A DNA stretch of 64,000 bases, taken from the NCBI GenBank assembly GCA_027618515.1, contig JAQCEV010000001.1, positions 1 to 64,000 on the forward strand, written 5' to 3'. A model generated the notes under the pieces. It searched no databases, was not told the origin of the DNA, and was given only the letters and a program-made list of their open reading frames with translations. Shown piece by piece: positions 41,406 to 49,854 of this stretch. The translations under genes and the position numbers were made by a program. This stretch comes from Chloroflexota bacterium. Lineage in GTDB: Bacteria; Chloroflexota; Dehalococcoidia; Lucifugimonadales; Australimonadaceae. The number at the start of each line of letters is the position of its first letter. Within the stretch, counting starts at the first letter, position 1.

Positions 41406-42173
41406 TTGTCACCGCCAAGCAATAAGCCGAAACGACTAAGGGCTGACCAACTACTGCTCGATAGAGGGTTTGCGACAAGTTTGGAGCAAGCACGAGCGAT
41501 GATCCTGGCGGGGGAAGTGTCCTCTGCGTCGCGTCGCATCGAGAACGCGGGGCAATCATTACTTGGGGACACTATGTTGTCAGTCCGCCAGCGCCCGCGC
41601 TTCGTGGGACGAGGCGGGGAGAAGTTGGCAGGCGCGTTGGATGCGTTCGGGCTTGATGTCGCCAGCATGGTGGGACTCGACGTCGGTGCGTCGACCGGCG
41701 GGTTCACGGATTGCCTGCTGCAGAGCGGCGCCACGCGGATGTACGCGGTGGATGTTGGCCGAGGGCAATTGGCAGAGCGATTACGCAACGACCCCCGGGT
41801 GAAGTCGTTCGAGCGTATGAACGCGCGCCATCCCTACCCGCTGCCCGAACTGGTGGACATCGCGGTGATGGATGTGTCGTTCATCTCACTGCTCGTGGTT
41901 TTGCCAGAGACGATCGCGCACGTGAAGCAAGGAGGGCTAGTGGTGGCGTTGGTCAAGCCGCAATTCGAAGCGGCGAAGAATCAGGTCGGACCCAAAGGAG
42001 TGGTGAGCGACCCGGCGGTCCACGCGGACGTGATCGGTAAGGTTTGCTTATGGGTAGCAGAACGGCCAGGGATACGGCTCGTTGGGGTACGGCGATCTGT
42101 TCTGCAGGGTGACGAGGGCAATCGCGAGTTCTTCGTGGCGTTGCGCGTGACGGGGGCCACAGGCGGTGGCTAG
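41406..42173 (+). CDS. tlyA: TlyA-family rRNA methyltransferase
   Basis: A 255-residue protein: an N-terminal S4 RNA-binding domain (RLRADQLLLDRGFATSLEQARAMILAG) and a FtsJ-like SAM methyltransferase domain (GLDVGASTGGFTDCLLQSGA, DVSFISLLVVLPE, LVKPQFEA). TlyA methylates 16S/23S rRNA cytidine 2'-OH. The TTG at 41406 follows GCGGGGAG, and the S4 domain begins shortly after; the longer track ORF runs through the rpmH promoter region. It is divergent from rpmH. Confidence 0.9.
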   Translation: MSPPSNKPKRLRADQLLLDRGFATSLEQARAMILAGEVSSASRRIENAGQSLLGDTMLSVRQRPRFVGRGGEKLAGALDAFGLDVASMVGLDVGASTGGFTDCLLQSGATRMYAVDVGRGQLAERLRNDPRVKSFERMNARHPYPLPELVDIAVMDVSFISLLVVLPETIAHVKQGGLVVALVKPQFEAAKNQVGPKGVVSDPAVHADVIGKVCLWVAERPGIRLVGVRRSVLQGDEGNREFFVALRVTGATGGG

Positions 42174-42263
42174 GCGCGCCTAACTACAAGCCCTTGGAGT
42201 GCTGACGTGACCCCTTGATTATGGCTGCGTGGTGGCCCTCATTTCACTTGGCGTTCCGCGCGT

Positions 42264-42269
42264 TACAAT
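42264..42269 (+). promoter_or_regulatory. candidate -10 box TACAAT for purF
   Basis: TTACAAT lies 42 nt before the purF TTG. The -35 region at 17-nt spacing (ATTTCA) matches weakly, so this is tentative. Confidence 0.3.
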
Positions 42270-42310
42270 GGTAGTGTTCGCCAGCGATCACCACCGCGCG
42301 GGGAGATACC

Positions 42311-43774
42311 TTGGACGACGCCCCACGATTCGCTCTTGATGAGTCCGATAATCCGCACGATGAGTGTGGAGTCGTCGGAGTCCACCTCCCACAGGCCACC
42401 GACAGTGATGCCGCGCAGGTGGCGTTCTACGGCTTGTATGCTCTGCAACACCGCGGGCAAGAGAGCGCAGGCATCGCGGCGTCGGATGGCCGGACTCTTC
42501 GCAATTTCACGAATGTTGGTTTGGTTTCGAACGCGTTCAGGCAAGAAGACCTGGAACGCTTGCCAGGTCATATCGCGGTCGGGCATACCCGCTACTCAAC
42601 GACGGGATCTTCTAGCGCGCTGAACGCGCAGCCTATCCTGGCGCAGGGGCCAGGAGGCGAGATCGCGTTGGCGCACAACGGCAATATCGTCAATGCAGAA
42701 GAGATGCGCCAGCGGCTCCTAGAGTGGGGAGTTTCGACCACCACCGGCACGGATAGCGAGGTCATCGCACACCTGTTGGCTTGGGCTCCAGGCGAGACGT
42801 GGGGCGAGCGCACCGCTTACTTGATGAAATCGATCAAGGGCGCGTATTCGTTGGTCGTCGCCACGAAGGACACGACGATCGGCATCCGGGATCCTCACGG
42901 CGTGCGGCCGTTGTGCTTGGGCCGATTCTCCAACGGTGGGTGGATCATCGCATCGGAGAGTGCCGCGCTGGATCATATCGGCGCGCAGTTCGTACGCGAG
43001 GTCGATCCCGGCGAGACTGTGGTGATCGACCGTGACGGCCTCGTCAGCGTCCCGAATCCACTGCCTCAGGAACGCATCGCTCATTGCGTTTTCGAGCACA
43101 TCTACTTCGCCCGCCCCGATTCCACGCTGGACGGACGCCTCGTGCATATGTCGCGTACGCGTATGGGCGCAGCCTTGGCGAAGGAACACCCCGTTGAAGC
43201 TGACGTGGTGATCTCGATCCCTGAGTCGGCCAACTCTGCGGCGGTCGGGTACGCAAGAGCATCAGGAATCCCCTTCGAGCTTGGACTCGTAAAGAATCGC
43301 TACGTGGGCCGGACGTTCATCGAACCGGACCAACGGTTCCGTGATCTTGGGGTGCGGAACAAGTTCAACCCGCTACCCGAAGTGCTGGCCGGTAAGCGAG
43401 TGGTGGTGGTGGACGACAGCATCGTTCGTGGAACGACGACACCGCGCATCGTTCAGCTACTCAAGCGAGCAGGCGCAGCAGAGATACACGTACGCGTGTG
43501 CGCGCCACCGATCAAGAATCCCTGCCATTTCGGCGTGGACATGGCCACGAAAGACGAGTTCATCGCTTCCGGTCGGACGGTCGACGAGATCCGAGAGATC
43601 ATCGGCGCCGACTCGCTGGGTTACCTGAGCACGGAAGCCCTGCACGATGCGGTTGGTGGAGACAGTACGGGCTCGCGCTTCTGCGATGCCTGCTTCACGG
43701 GCAATTACCCGATCCCGATCCAACTGCAGATGGACAAGCTCTCCCTGGAACGAACTCTGACGCAGGGCGAATAG
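42311..43774 (+). CDS. purF: amidophosphoribosyltransferase PurF, Fe-S type
   Basis: A 487-residue enzyme that makes phosphoribosylamine from PRPP and Gln, first step of purine synthesis. The 18-residue propeptide ends before Cys19 (PHDECGVVGV), the N-terminal nucleophile. YALQHRGQESAG, HTRYSTTGSS and the PRPP loop VVVVDDSIVRGTTTP follow. Cysteines at HCVFEHIYF, NPCHFG and FCDACFTGNYP match the four ligands of the B. subtilis-type [4Fe-4S] cluster. The start is TTG after GGGGAG. The alternative purO gene lies about 3 kb away on the opposite strand. Confidence 0.97.
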   Translation: MDDAPRFALDESDNPHDECGVVGVHLPQATDSDAAQVAFYGLYALQHRGQESAGIAASDGRTLRNFTNVGLVSNAFRQEDLERLPGHIAVGHTRYSTTGSSSALNAQPILAQGPGGEIALAHNGNIVNAEEMRQRLLEWGVSTTTGTDSEVIAHLLAWAPGETWGERTAYLMKSIKGAYSLVVATKDTTIGIRDPHGVRPLCLGRFSNGGWIIASESAALDHIGAQFVREVDPGETVVIDRDGLVSVPNPLPQERIAHCVFEHIYFARPDSTLDGRLVHMSRTRMGAALAKEHPVEADVVISIPESANSAAVGYARASGIPFELGLVKNRYVGRTFIEPDQRFRDLGVRNKFNPLPEVLAGKRVVVVDDSIVRGTTTPRIVQLLKRAGAAEIHVRVCAPPIKNPCHFGVDMATKDEFIASGRTVDEIREIIGADSLGYLSTEALHDAVGGDSTGSRFCDACFTGNYPIPIQLQMDKLSLERTLTQGE

Positions 43775-43786
43775 CCGCAGTAGCCA

Positions 43787-44878
43787 TTGGCGACCCAGTA
43801 CCCTCCCCACACCATCACCCGCCTGCGGGAACTTGTCAGTGCGCTCCCTGATGCTGATCGCGCACGCTTCGAGCGTGTGTACGAGGTTTCAACAGCGGAA
43901 GGTCGACTTCACGCGCCGGATGCGATGGTTCCGTGGATAGAGAGTACTTTCGGCGAGCTGGCCTCGGTCCAGACGCAACGTATCGTTCGTGTGTCCAACC
44001 TCGTAACGGGCGAGGGGACACTGTTCAACGAACTCCGTGCTCGACGGCCAGTGCGATCCGCGCTCCAGACGGAGAGCGGGCTGGGGTCAGCGTTGCAGGA
44101 TGATCCTTGGGCGAACCCGATCCACGCGACGCCCGAAGATACATTCGGTAGGCTGTCCAACGCTCATGGCGTAACGGCGGCGAACGTCGCGAAATACGAC
44201 GCGGTGCACAGCATCATCGTGTTTTCCGAGCCGGACCCGCTCGCGTTCACGCGGGAGTCGGTCGTTGCACACTTAGCCCTAGCGCATGATTGGCTGCGGG
44301 CAGCACACCATGACGATGTGGGGGCCCGGTACCCGTATATCATGTGGAACTGTCTCTGGCGCGCTGGCGGTTCGATCGTTCACGGGCACACACAAGTGTC
44401 ACTCGCGCGCGGTCGTCACTACGCGAAGATCGAGCGCCTGCGAGCGGACGCGCTGCGCTACCGGGAGGCCAACGGCGTCTCCTATTTCGATGATCTGGCA
44501 GCCATCCATGCTTCGCTGGGACTGGCCCATCAGGTGGGCGGTGTGAGCGTGCTCGCGAATCTGACCCCGCTGAAAGAGAAAGAGTGCATCTTGATCGCGA
44601 ACGCGGCCGATGGCGCGCTGGGTGGCGCGCTCTTCGATGTGCTTCGCGTGTACCGCAACGCATTAGGCGTGCGATCGTTCAACGTGGGGATGCTGCTCCC
44701 TCCGATGGCTGAGACCAAGGAGTCCTGGGAAGGGTTCCCGGTCGTAGTGAGAGTTGTGGATAGAGGTAGTCTCGAAACAAGAACCAGTGATATCGGCGGG
44801 ATGGAGATGTTTGCGGAGTCGGTCGTTGCGGCCGACCCGTTCGCGGTTCATCAGGCCTTGGTTACCGAGGGAGCGTAG
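43787..44878 (+). CDS. GalT-like HIT-superfamily nucleotidyltransferase
   Basis: A 363-residue protein with a galactose-1-phosphate-uridylyltransferase-like HIT active site, GGSIVHGHTQVSL (HxHxQ), plus a second His/Trp-rich strand (YIMWNCLWRA). It lacks the Cys zinc pairs of classical GalT and its N-terminus differs, so substrates may be another sugar-1-phosphate or dinucleotide. The start is TTG 43787, 12 nt after purF; the glycosyltransferase begins two bases after its stop. The order suggests a purF-GalT-GT2 operon that could make an activated sugar and use it. Confidence 0.75.
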   Translation: MATQYPPHTITRLRELVSALPDADRARFERVYEVSTAEGRLHAPDAMVPWIESTFGELASVQTQRIVRVSNLVTGEGTLFNELRARRPVRSALQTESGLGSALQDDPWANPIHATPEDTFGRLSNAHGVTAANVAKYDAVHSIIVFSEPDPLAFTRESVVAHLALAHDWLRAAHHDDVGARYPYIMWNCLWRAGGSIVHGHTQVSLARGRHYAKIERLRADALRYREANGVSYFDDLAAIHASLGLAHQVGGVSVLANLTPLKEKECILIANAADGALGGALFDVLRVYRNALGVRSFNVGMLLPPMAETKESWEGFPVVVRVVDRGSLETRTSDIGGMEMFAESVVAADPFAVHQALVTEGA

Positions 44879-44880
44879 AC

Positions 44881-45624
44881 GTGGCATCCGTTGATGTGGT
44901 GATACCAGTACTGAACGAAGAACACTCGCTTCCCAGGTGCATCGAGCAACTGCGCGATTCCCTGAGTACGTCGCTGCCGCAACACCAGTGCAGGATCGTC
45001 GTTGCCGACAATGGGTCGACCGACGGTACGTTGGATGTGGCGAAGGCTGAAGCGAGCGCACACCCCGCGCAGGTGGCGTACGTGCATCTCGACGTTCGCG
45101 GGCGCGGGCGAGCGCTGCGCAAGGCTTGGCTGGAGAGCGACGCGGACGTAGTGAGTTACATGGACGTGGATCTCTCAACCGGGCTGGACGCGTTCCCGGC
45201 GATGGTGAACGGGATCGTTGAAGATGGCTATCACGTTGCGTTTGGGAGCAGGCTGGCGAAGGGTGCTCACATCAAGCGATCTCCGAAGCGCGAGGTGATC
45301 TCGCGGACGTACAACCTGATGATACGAGCGCTGATGCAGACCCGGTTCCGGGACGCACAGTGCGGTTTCAAGGCGCTCAGTCGCGGCGCGGCCCAAGCGT
45401 TGGTTCCCACCATCGTGAACAATCATTGGTTCTTCGACACTGAACTCTTAGTCATCGCAGAAAAGCGTGGTTTCCGCATGCTTGAGGTCCCGGTTACGTG
45501 GGACGAGGATGCCGACACTCGCGTCAAGATAATGCCGACGGTCATGGAAGATCTGAAGGGGCTGGCGAGGCTGAGATGGGGGGGTATCCCTGAAGTCGAG
45601 CCTCCCAAGGGGCTGCGAGAGTGA
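44881..45624 (+). CDS. GT2 glycosyltransferase, dolichyl/polyprenyl-phosphate sugar synthase-like
   Basis: A 247-residue GT-A fold enzyme: VDVVIPVLNEEHSLPRCIE, NGSTDGT, and metal-binding DVD in SYMDVDLSTGL. RTYNLMIRALMQTRFRDAQCGFKALSR is the signature of polyprenyl-phosphate glucose/mannose synthases. No C-terminal membrane helices are seen, so it is a soluble, peripheral form. GTG start, directly coupled to the GalT-like gene. Confidence 0.87.
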   Translation: MASVDVVIPVLNEEHSLPRCIEQLRDSLSTSLPQHQCRIVVADNGSTDGTLDVAKAEASAHPAQVAYVHLDVRGRGRALRKAWLESDADVVSYMDVDLSTGLDAFPAMVNGIVEDGYHVAFGSRLAKGAHIKRSPKREVISRTYNLMIRALMQTRFRDAQCGFKALSRGAAQALVPTIVNNHWFFDTELLVIAEKRGFRMLEVPVTWDEDADTRVKIMPTVMEDLKGLARLRWGGIPEVEPPKGLRE

Positions 45625-45694
45625 ACCAGCGTGCGAACGGCAATCGCAGAGTAGATAATGGAAGGCGTACGAACCTCCTTTTGCAGGCCAACAG

Positions 45695-46693
45695 ATGACT
45701 CAACGTAATCCCGCATTCGAAGTCCGCCCGTCGGTTATCACCGGCGATACGGCTGACGTATACCTCCACCGCACCCAGCGGGTGCTCCGCAACGAGGGCA
45801 TAAACCCGACCGTGGTGATGCAATTTTCCGCCACCAACGAGGGAACGCTATGCGGTTCGATGGAGGTTCGGGCAGTCCTGAGCAAGGTCGCATCTGAGGG
45901 CAATCGCGAGGTCTGGGCAGTTGAAGAAGGGCAGCAGATCGCCAGAGGCGAGGTCTGCCTGACGGTGAAGGCCCCGTACTCCAGCTTCGGCCTTTACGAG
46001 ACAGCGATCTGCGGGATACTGGCGCACCACTCAGGCTGGGCTACTGCCGCACATGCGTTGACGGCAGAAGCCGGTAATATCCCGGTCGTCAACGTCGGGG
46101 CGCACAACGTGCACCCGTCTGTGGCTCCGGTCATGGACTACGCTGCCGTCGTCGGCGGGTGCCTGAGCGGCTCAACGGTACTCGGGTCCAGGCTCGCCAA
46201 TAGCCCTCCCGTCGCCACGGTGTCCGGAGCGCTCGTGCAGCTGATGGGCGACCCCGTGAAAGCGATGCATGCATATGATCGCGCCGTAGCGCCGGATGTG
46301 CAGCGGATCGCCTACATGGATCCGCGGAAGGATCCCGCCGAGCAAGCGGTCGAAGTCGCACGTGCCATGCGGGACCATCTGAACAGCGTTCGTATCGCTC
46401 GGATGCCTGGGGGTCGCGCCGTAGACACGGAAACGCTCATGGAGGTTCGCCGTCGGCTTGACGGGATCGGCGCGCGCCACGTCAGCATCGTGCTCAGCGG
46501 ACGGTTATCGCCAGAGCGTATACGGAAGCACCTAGACGAGGGCGCACCGATCGACGTGTTCCACGACAACGGGTACATCTCATCCGCGAATCCCCTGTCG
46601 TTCCTGCCGAACATCCTGACGATCAGCGATAAGTTGGTTCCTCAGGAAACTGAGCCACTTCCGCCCAACTCGCGGCTGGTGCGGGTGCTCTAA
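45695..46693 (+). CDS. nicotinate phosphoribosyltransferase-family enzyme
   Basis: A 332-residue type II phosphoribosyltransferase-like protein. SSFGLYETAICGILAHHSGWAT, VNVGAHNVHPSVAPVMDYAAVVGGCLSG, and VDTETLMEVRRRLD with IDVFHDNGYIS match the NAPRTase family, which makes nicotinate mononucleotide from nicotinate and PRPP. It is shorter than E. coli PncB and closer to the archaeal/Thermoplasma-like group. The PRPP-using neighbours purF and purO may be coincidence. Confidence 0.82.
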   Translation: MTQRNPAFEVRPSVITGDTADVYLHRTQRVLRNEGINPTVVMQFSATNEGTLCGSMEVRAVLSKVASEGNREVWAVEEGQQIARGEVCLTVKAPYSSFGLYETAICGILAHHSGWATAAHALTAEAGNIPVVNVGAHNVHPSVAPVMDYAAVVGGCLSGSTVLGSRLANSPPVATVSGALVQLMGDPVKAMHAYDRAVAPDVQRIAYMDPRKDPAEQAVEVARAMRDHLNSVRIARMPGGRAVDTETLMEVRRRLDGIGARHVSIVLSGRLSPERIRKHLDEGAPIDVFHDNGYISSANPLSFLPNILTISDKLVPQETEPLPPNSRLVRVL

Positions 46694-46720
46694 CCCCCGG
46701 CTACGCCATGAACGTGCGGG

Positions 46721-47359
46721 CTACGCCTCGACGATGTACGTTCCCAGAGCGAACCCAGCGTCATTGGTCAGCGCGGCTACGCTGGTGACGGGCTTTTCCA
46801 GATCAGCGAACGATCCACCCGAAACGGCGAACTCAGCCGCGCCAGCCGCAGTGCTTGCGTCAAACACGCTCACCTGGCTGTCACGGACGTCGTCCGCTTC
46901 GTAGGTCGCGATGTACTGCGCTCGCCCCACCTGTAGATCAACCTCGTGCACAACCAGCGCGTCCTTCCGAACGATGGCGAGCCAACCTCTGTCTCCGCGA
47001 CGTGGCACTGCTGCTGCGATGCGTGGGGTGTTGAAGTCGTCCTTCTCGTAATCGAGAGCGAGCAGCGAGAGGGCCATGGCTTCGCGGATGGGCATCCCAA
47101 GAGCGACCTTCTCGACGATGGGATCCGTGTGGCTGCCGTTGGTGGCGATGGCCCAGTCCCCTACGAGTCGTAGGGCGTTATAGGCGATATAGGGGTTCTT
47201 GTTCAGATCGGTCTCGAACCCGGGGCGAGGCACCACGGCCAAGGTTCCATTATTGTCGACGGCCTGGCGATTGGGGAATGATCGACTGGAGACGCGGTAC
47301 ATGACTGCGTTCGCTCCTGCAGCGTTCTTCCCGACGGCTACGATTCTTCCAACGTACAT
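46721..47359 (-). CDS. purO: IMP cyclohydrolase, archaeal PurO type
   Basis: A 212-residue protein starting MYVGRIVAVGKNAAGANAVMYRVSSRSFPNRQ. This is the signature of PurO, which closes FAICAR to IMP in archaea, where most bacteria use the C-terminal part of PurH. ATNGSHTDPI and TPRIAAAV are further family segments. Its presence with bacterial-type purF suggests horizontal origin or a split PurH function. Together with tsaD it is transcribed leftward with a 39-nt gap. PurH itself is not in the window. Confidence 0.85.
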   Translation of the reverse strand: MYVGRIVAVGKNAAGANAVMYRVSSRSFPNRQAVDNNGTLAVVPRPGFETDLNKNPYIAYNALRLVGDWAIATNGSHTDPIVEKVALGMPIREAMALSLLALDYEKDDFNTPRIAAAVPRRGDRGWLAIVRKDALVVHEVDLQVGRAQYIATYEADDVRDSQVSVFDASTAAGAAEFAVSGGSFADLEKPVTSVAALTNDAGFALGTYIVEA

Positions 47360-47398
47360 CTGTTTTCTTCTCGCTCGTGTTGCTTGGGGTTCTGTTGC

Positions 47399-48415
47399 CT
47401 AGCCAAGGGCCAGGCTAGGCGTCGCGTCCAGGGCCATCCCGTGGGTCACGCCACGGATAAATCGATAGTAGCCTGCCGCACCGATCATGGATCCATTATC
47501 GGTGCACAGCTTGGGTGCCGGGATGATCACGGGCACGGGCGCTTGGCGGCACGCCTCGCGGAGGGGTCCGTTGGCCGAGACGCCTCCACCCAGGACGAGG
47601 CCCTTCGCTCCGTAACGTTTGACGGCGGCGATGGCCTTGGTGGCGATGACATCGACAACAGCGTCCTGGAACGCAGCAGCGATATCGGCGACTAGGGTGG
47701 CATCCGCTCCTGCTTCGGGCGCTGGGTAGACGCCAAGCTCCTGCGCCTTGTGGAGCACGGCGGTCTTGAGCCCCGAGAAGCTGAAATCCAGGGAGTCGCC
47801 AAGCCATGCTCGGGGGAGCTTGAACGATGGCGTGATGCCCTCAGCGGTTCGCTGGACCACCGGGCCGCCGGGGTAACCAAGTCCAAGGATGCGACCTGCT
47901 TTATCGAAGGCCTCGCCTGCCGCGTCGTCACGGGTACGACCAACGACTTCGTAGTCACCGTGGCCTCGCATGACGATGAGATCGGTGTGGGCGCCTGATG
48001 CGATGAGCACGATGAGGGGGAAGCCAGGGTCTACGGCGGGATCGGTGCCACCGAGCCACGCGGCGTAGGTGTGGCCTTCCAGGTGGTGCACGCCCACCAA
48101 GGGTAAGTCTCGCGCATAGGCGATAGCCTTCGCGGTGTTGACGCCGACCATGAGTGAACCCATGAGCCCAGGCCCCTGCGTCACGGCGACGACATCGATA
48201 GCGTCCAACGTGACTTCGGCTTTAGCAAGCGCGCCTTCGAGAACAGGGACGATCTGCAGGAGGTGCTGCCGCGAGGCGACTTCGGGTACGACCCCTCCAT
48301 AGCGCGCGTGGATGGCGACCTGCGAGGAGACGACATCGGACAAAACACGAATGCCGTCTTCGACGACGGCAGCTGCGGTTTCATCACATGAGCTTTCGAT
48401 TCCAAGAACCAGCAT
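47399..48415 (-). CDS. tsaD: tRNA threonylcarbamoyladenosine synthase subunit TsaD
   Basis: A 338-residue Kae1/TsaD that transfers threonylcarbamoyl to A37 of ANN-decoding tRNAs. LGIESSCDETAAAVV, the metal-binding HHLEGH, ASGAHTDLIVMRGHGDY, GEAFDKAGRILGLGYPGGP and LVLGGGVSANGPLR are diagnostic. I prefer ATG 48415, since the family begins almost at once with the first strand. TsaB and TsaE are not nearby. Confidence 0.96.
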   Translation of the reverse strand: MLVLGIESSCDETAAAVVEDGIRVLSDVVSSQVAIHARYGGVVPEVASRQHLLQIVPVLEGALAKAEVTLDAIDVVAVTQGPGLMGSLMVGVNTAKAIAYARDLPLVGVHHLEGHTYAAWLGGTDPAVDPGFPLIVLIASGAHTDLIVMRGHGDYEVVGRTRDDAAGEAFDKAGRILGLGYPGGPVVQRTAEGITPSFKLPRAWLGDSLDFSFSGLKTAVLHKAQELGVYPAPEAGADATLVADIAAAFQDAVVDVIATKAIAAVKRYGAKGLVLGGGVSANGPLREACRQAPVPVIIPAPKLCTDNGSMIGAAGYYRFIRGVTHGMALDATPSLALG

Positions 48416-48562
48416 GACCAATCGAGGCTAGCACACCAAGGCCGGTTGCAGGTCTGGCGCGAGCCTGATTCAGAGGAACGTGCGAGGCCCTGTGCTACCA
48501 TCGCTGGCATTCCGTTCACGAGCGGCCGGAACGACAGAGTTCAGGCCGAAAGGGGATCTGAC

Positions 48563-49834
48563 ATGATCGGCGAAGTGGGGACAGCGAGCGTTGTCGTCCT
48601 GGTAACGTTCTTGTTGCTTTCCGCGTTCTTCTCAGGTGCTGAAGCCGCGCTCCTTTCCGTCCAACGCATCCGTATCCAGCAGCTGGCCCGCAGCGGGGTG
48701 CCAGGTGCGGCGCGTGTCGCCAAGCTGGTAGACCGCCCCGATCGCCTCCTGCCTCCCATCCTCTTAGGCAACAATCTCGCTAATACTGCGGCCGCGGCGT
48801 TGGCCACGTCGATCGCCATCTCGATGTTGGACGACGAGGGCGAGGCCATCTTGATCGCGACAGCGGTGGTGACGGTAGTGTTGCTGATCTTCGGCGAGAC
48901 CATCCCCAAGACGGCAGCGGCTCGTCATGCCGAGCGCGCATCGATCATCGTGGCTATCCCGATCGTAGGCATCAGTTGGCTACTCCGGCCCGTTTCGTTC
49001 GTCCTTCAAGCCATCTCCAACAGTGTGATCAGGCTCTTGGGGTCAGACCCGCACCTGCACACGACCGTCACCGAGGAAGAGATCAAGGCGATGGTGTCGT
49101 ACGGGCATGAGAAAGGGGCAGTGGAGTACGGCGAGGCCGAGATGATCATGCGGGTGCTGGAGTTCGGCGACGGGCAGGCCCGTGAGGGGATGACGCCGCG
49201 CCCCGAGATCGTTTGGGTTGAACAGGGGATTTCGATCCAGCAGTTCCTGGCGCTTTACAGCGAGAACTATCACACGCGATTCCCCGTATACCAAGGCACC
49301 GTGGACAACGTAGTCGGCTTGGTTGCCGTGAAGGACGTGATGCGGTTGCTCGCTGATGGCGCAGACCAAGCTTCACCCGCCACATCACGGGTGCGGCCAG
49401 CAGTGTTCGTCCCAGAGACCAAACGGATCCAGGATCTATTCGACGAGATGCGGGCCAGCGGTGAGCAGATCGCCATGATCGCGGACGAGTACGGCGGTGT
49501 AGCAGGCCTCGTAACACTCAAGCGCTTAGTGGAAGACATCGTAGGGCGTGTCGGTGGCGAGGACGAGTTTGCTCCTATCGGGGTTGTTGTGGTCGACGAA
49601 TGGACGTTCGACCTGGACGCGAGCCTGTCCATCCCTGAGGTCAATGAGCGATTACAGTTTGCGATTCCAATGGGCGATTACGAAACACTGGCTGGGTTCT
49701 TGCTTGGGCAACTGGGCAAGGTTCCCGAGGTCGGGGATGAACTCGCCTGCGCGAACCTACGGTTCACGATCACGGCGATGCACGGCGTTCGAATCTCACG
49801 CGTACGCGTCGTGTCAGCAGCGGTGGCGGGGTAA
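48563..49834 (+). CDS. CNNM/CorC (HlyC) family transporter-like protein
   Basis: A 423-residue protein: an N-terminal DUF21 membrane domain (four helices, FFSGAEAALLSVQRIRIQQLA, LLGNNLANTAAAALAT), a CBS pair (EGMTPRPEIVWVEQGISIQQFL, TRFPVYQGTVDNVVGLVAVKDV; second with MIADEYGGVAGLVTLKRLVEDIVG) and a C-terminal CorC_HlyC domain. Family members are linked to Mg efflux or Co resistance. The chosen ATG 48563 starts at the first helix; 39 upstream residues of the track ORF are unsupported. Confidence 0.9.
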   Translation: MIGEVGTASVVVLVTFLLLSAFFSGAEAALLSVQRIRIQQLARSGVPGAARVAKLVDRPDRLLPPILLGNNLANTAAAALATSIAISMLDDEGEAILIATAVVTVVLLIFGETIPKTAAARHAERASIIVAIPIVGISWLLRPVSFVLQAISNSVIRLLGSDPHLHTTVTEEEIKAMVSYGHEKGAVEYGEAEMIMRVLEFGDGQAREGMTPRPEIVWVEQGISIQQFLALYSENYHTRFPVYQGTVDNVVGLVAVKDVMRLLADGADQASPATSRVRPAVFVPETKRIQDLFDEMRASGEQIAMIADEYGGVAGLVTLKRLVEDIVGRVGGEDEFAPIGVVVVDEWTFDLDASLSIPEVNERLQFAIPMGDYETLAGFLLGQLGKVPEVGDELACANLRFTITAMHGVRISRVRVVSAAVAG

Positions 49835-49854
49835 CGCCATGGAGTACCACATAC

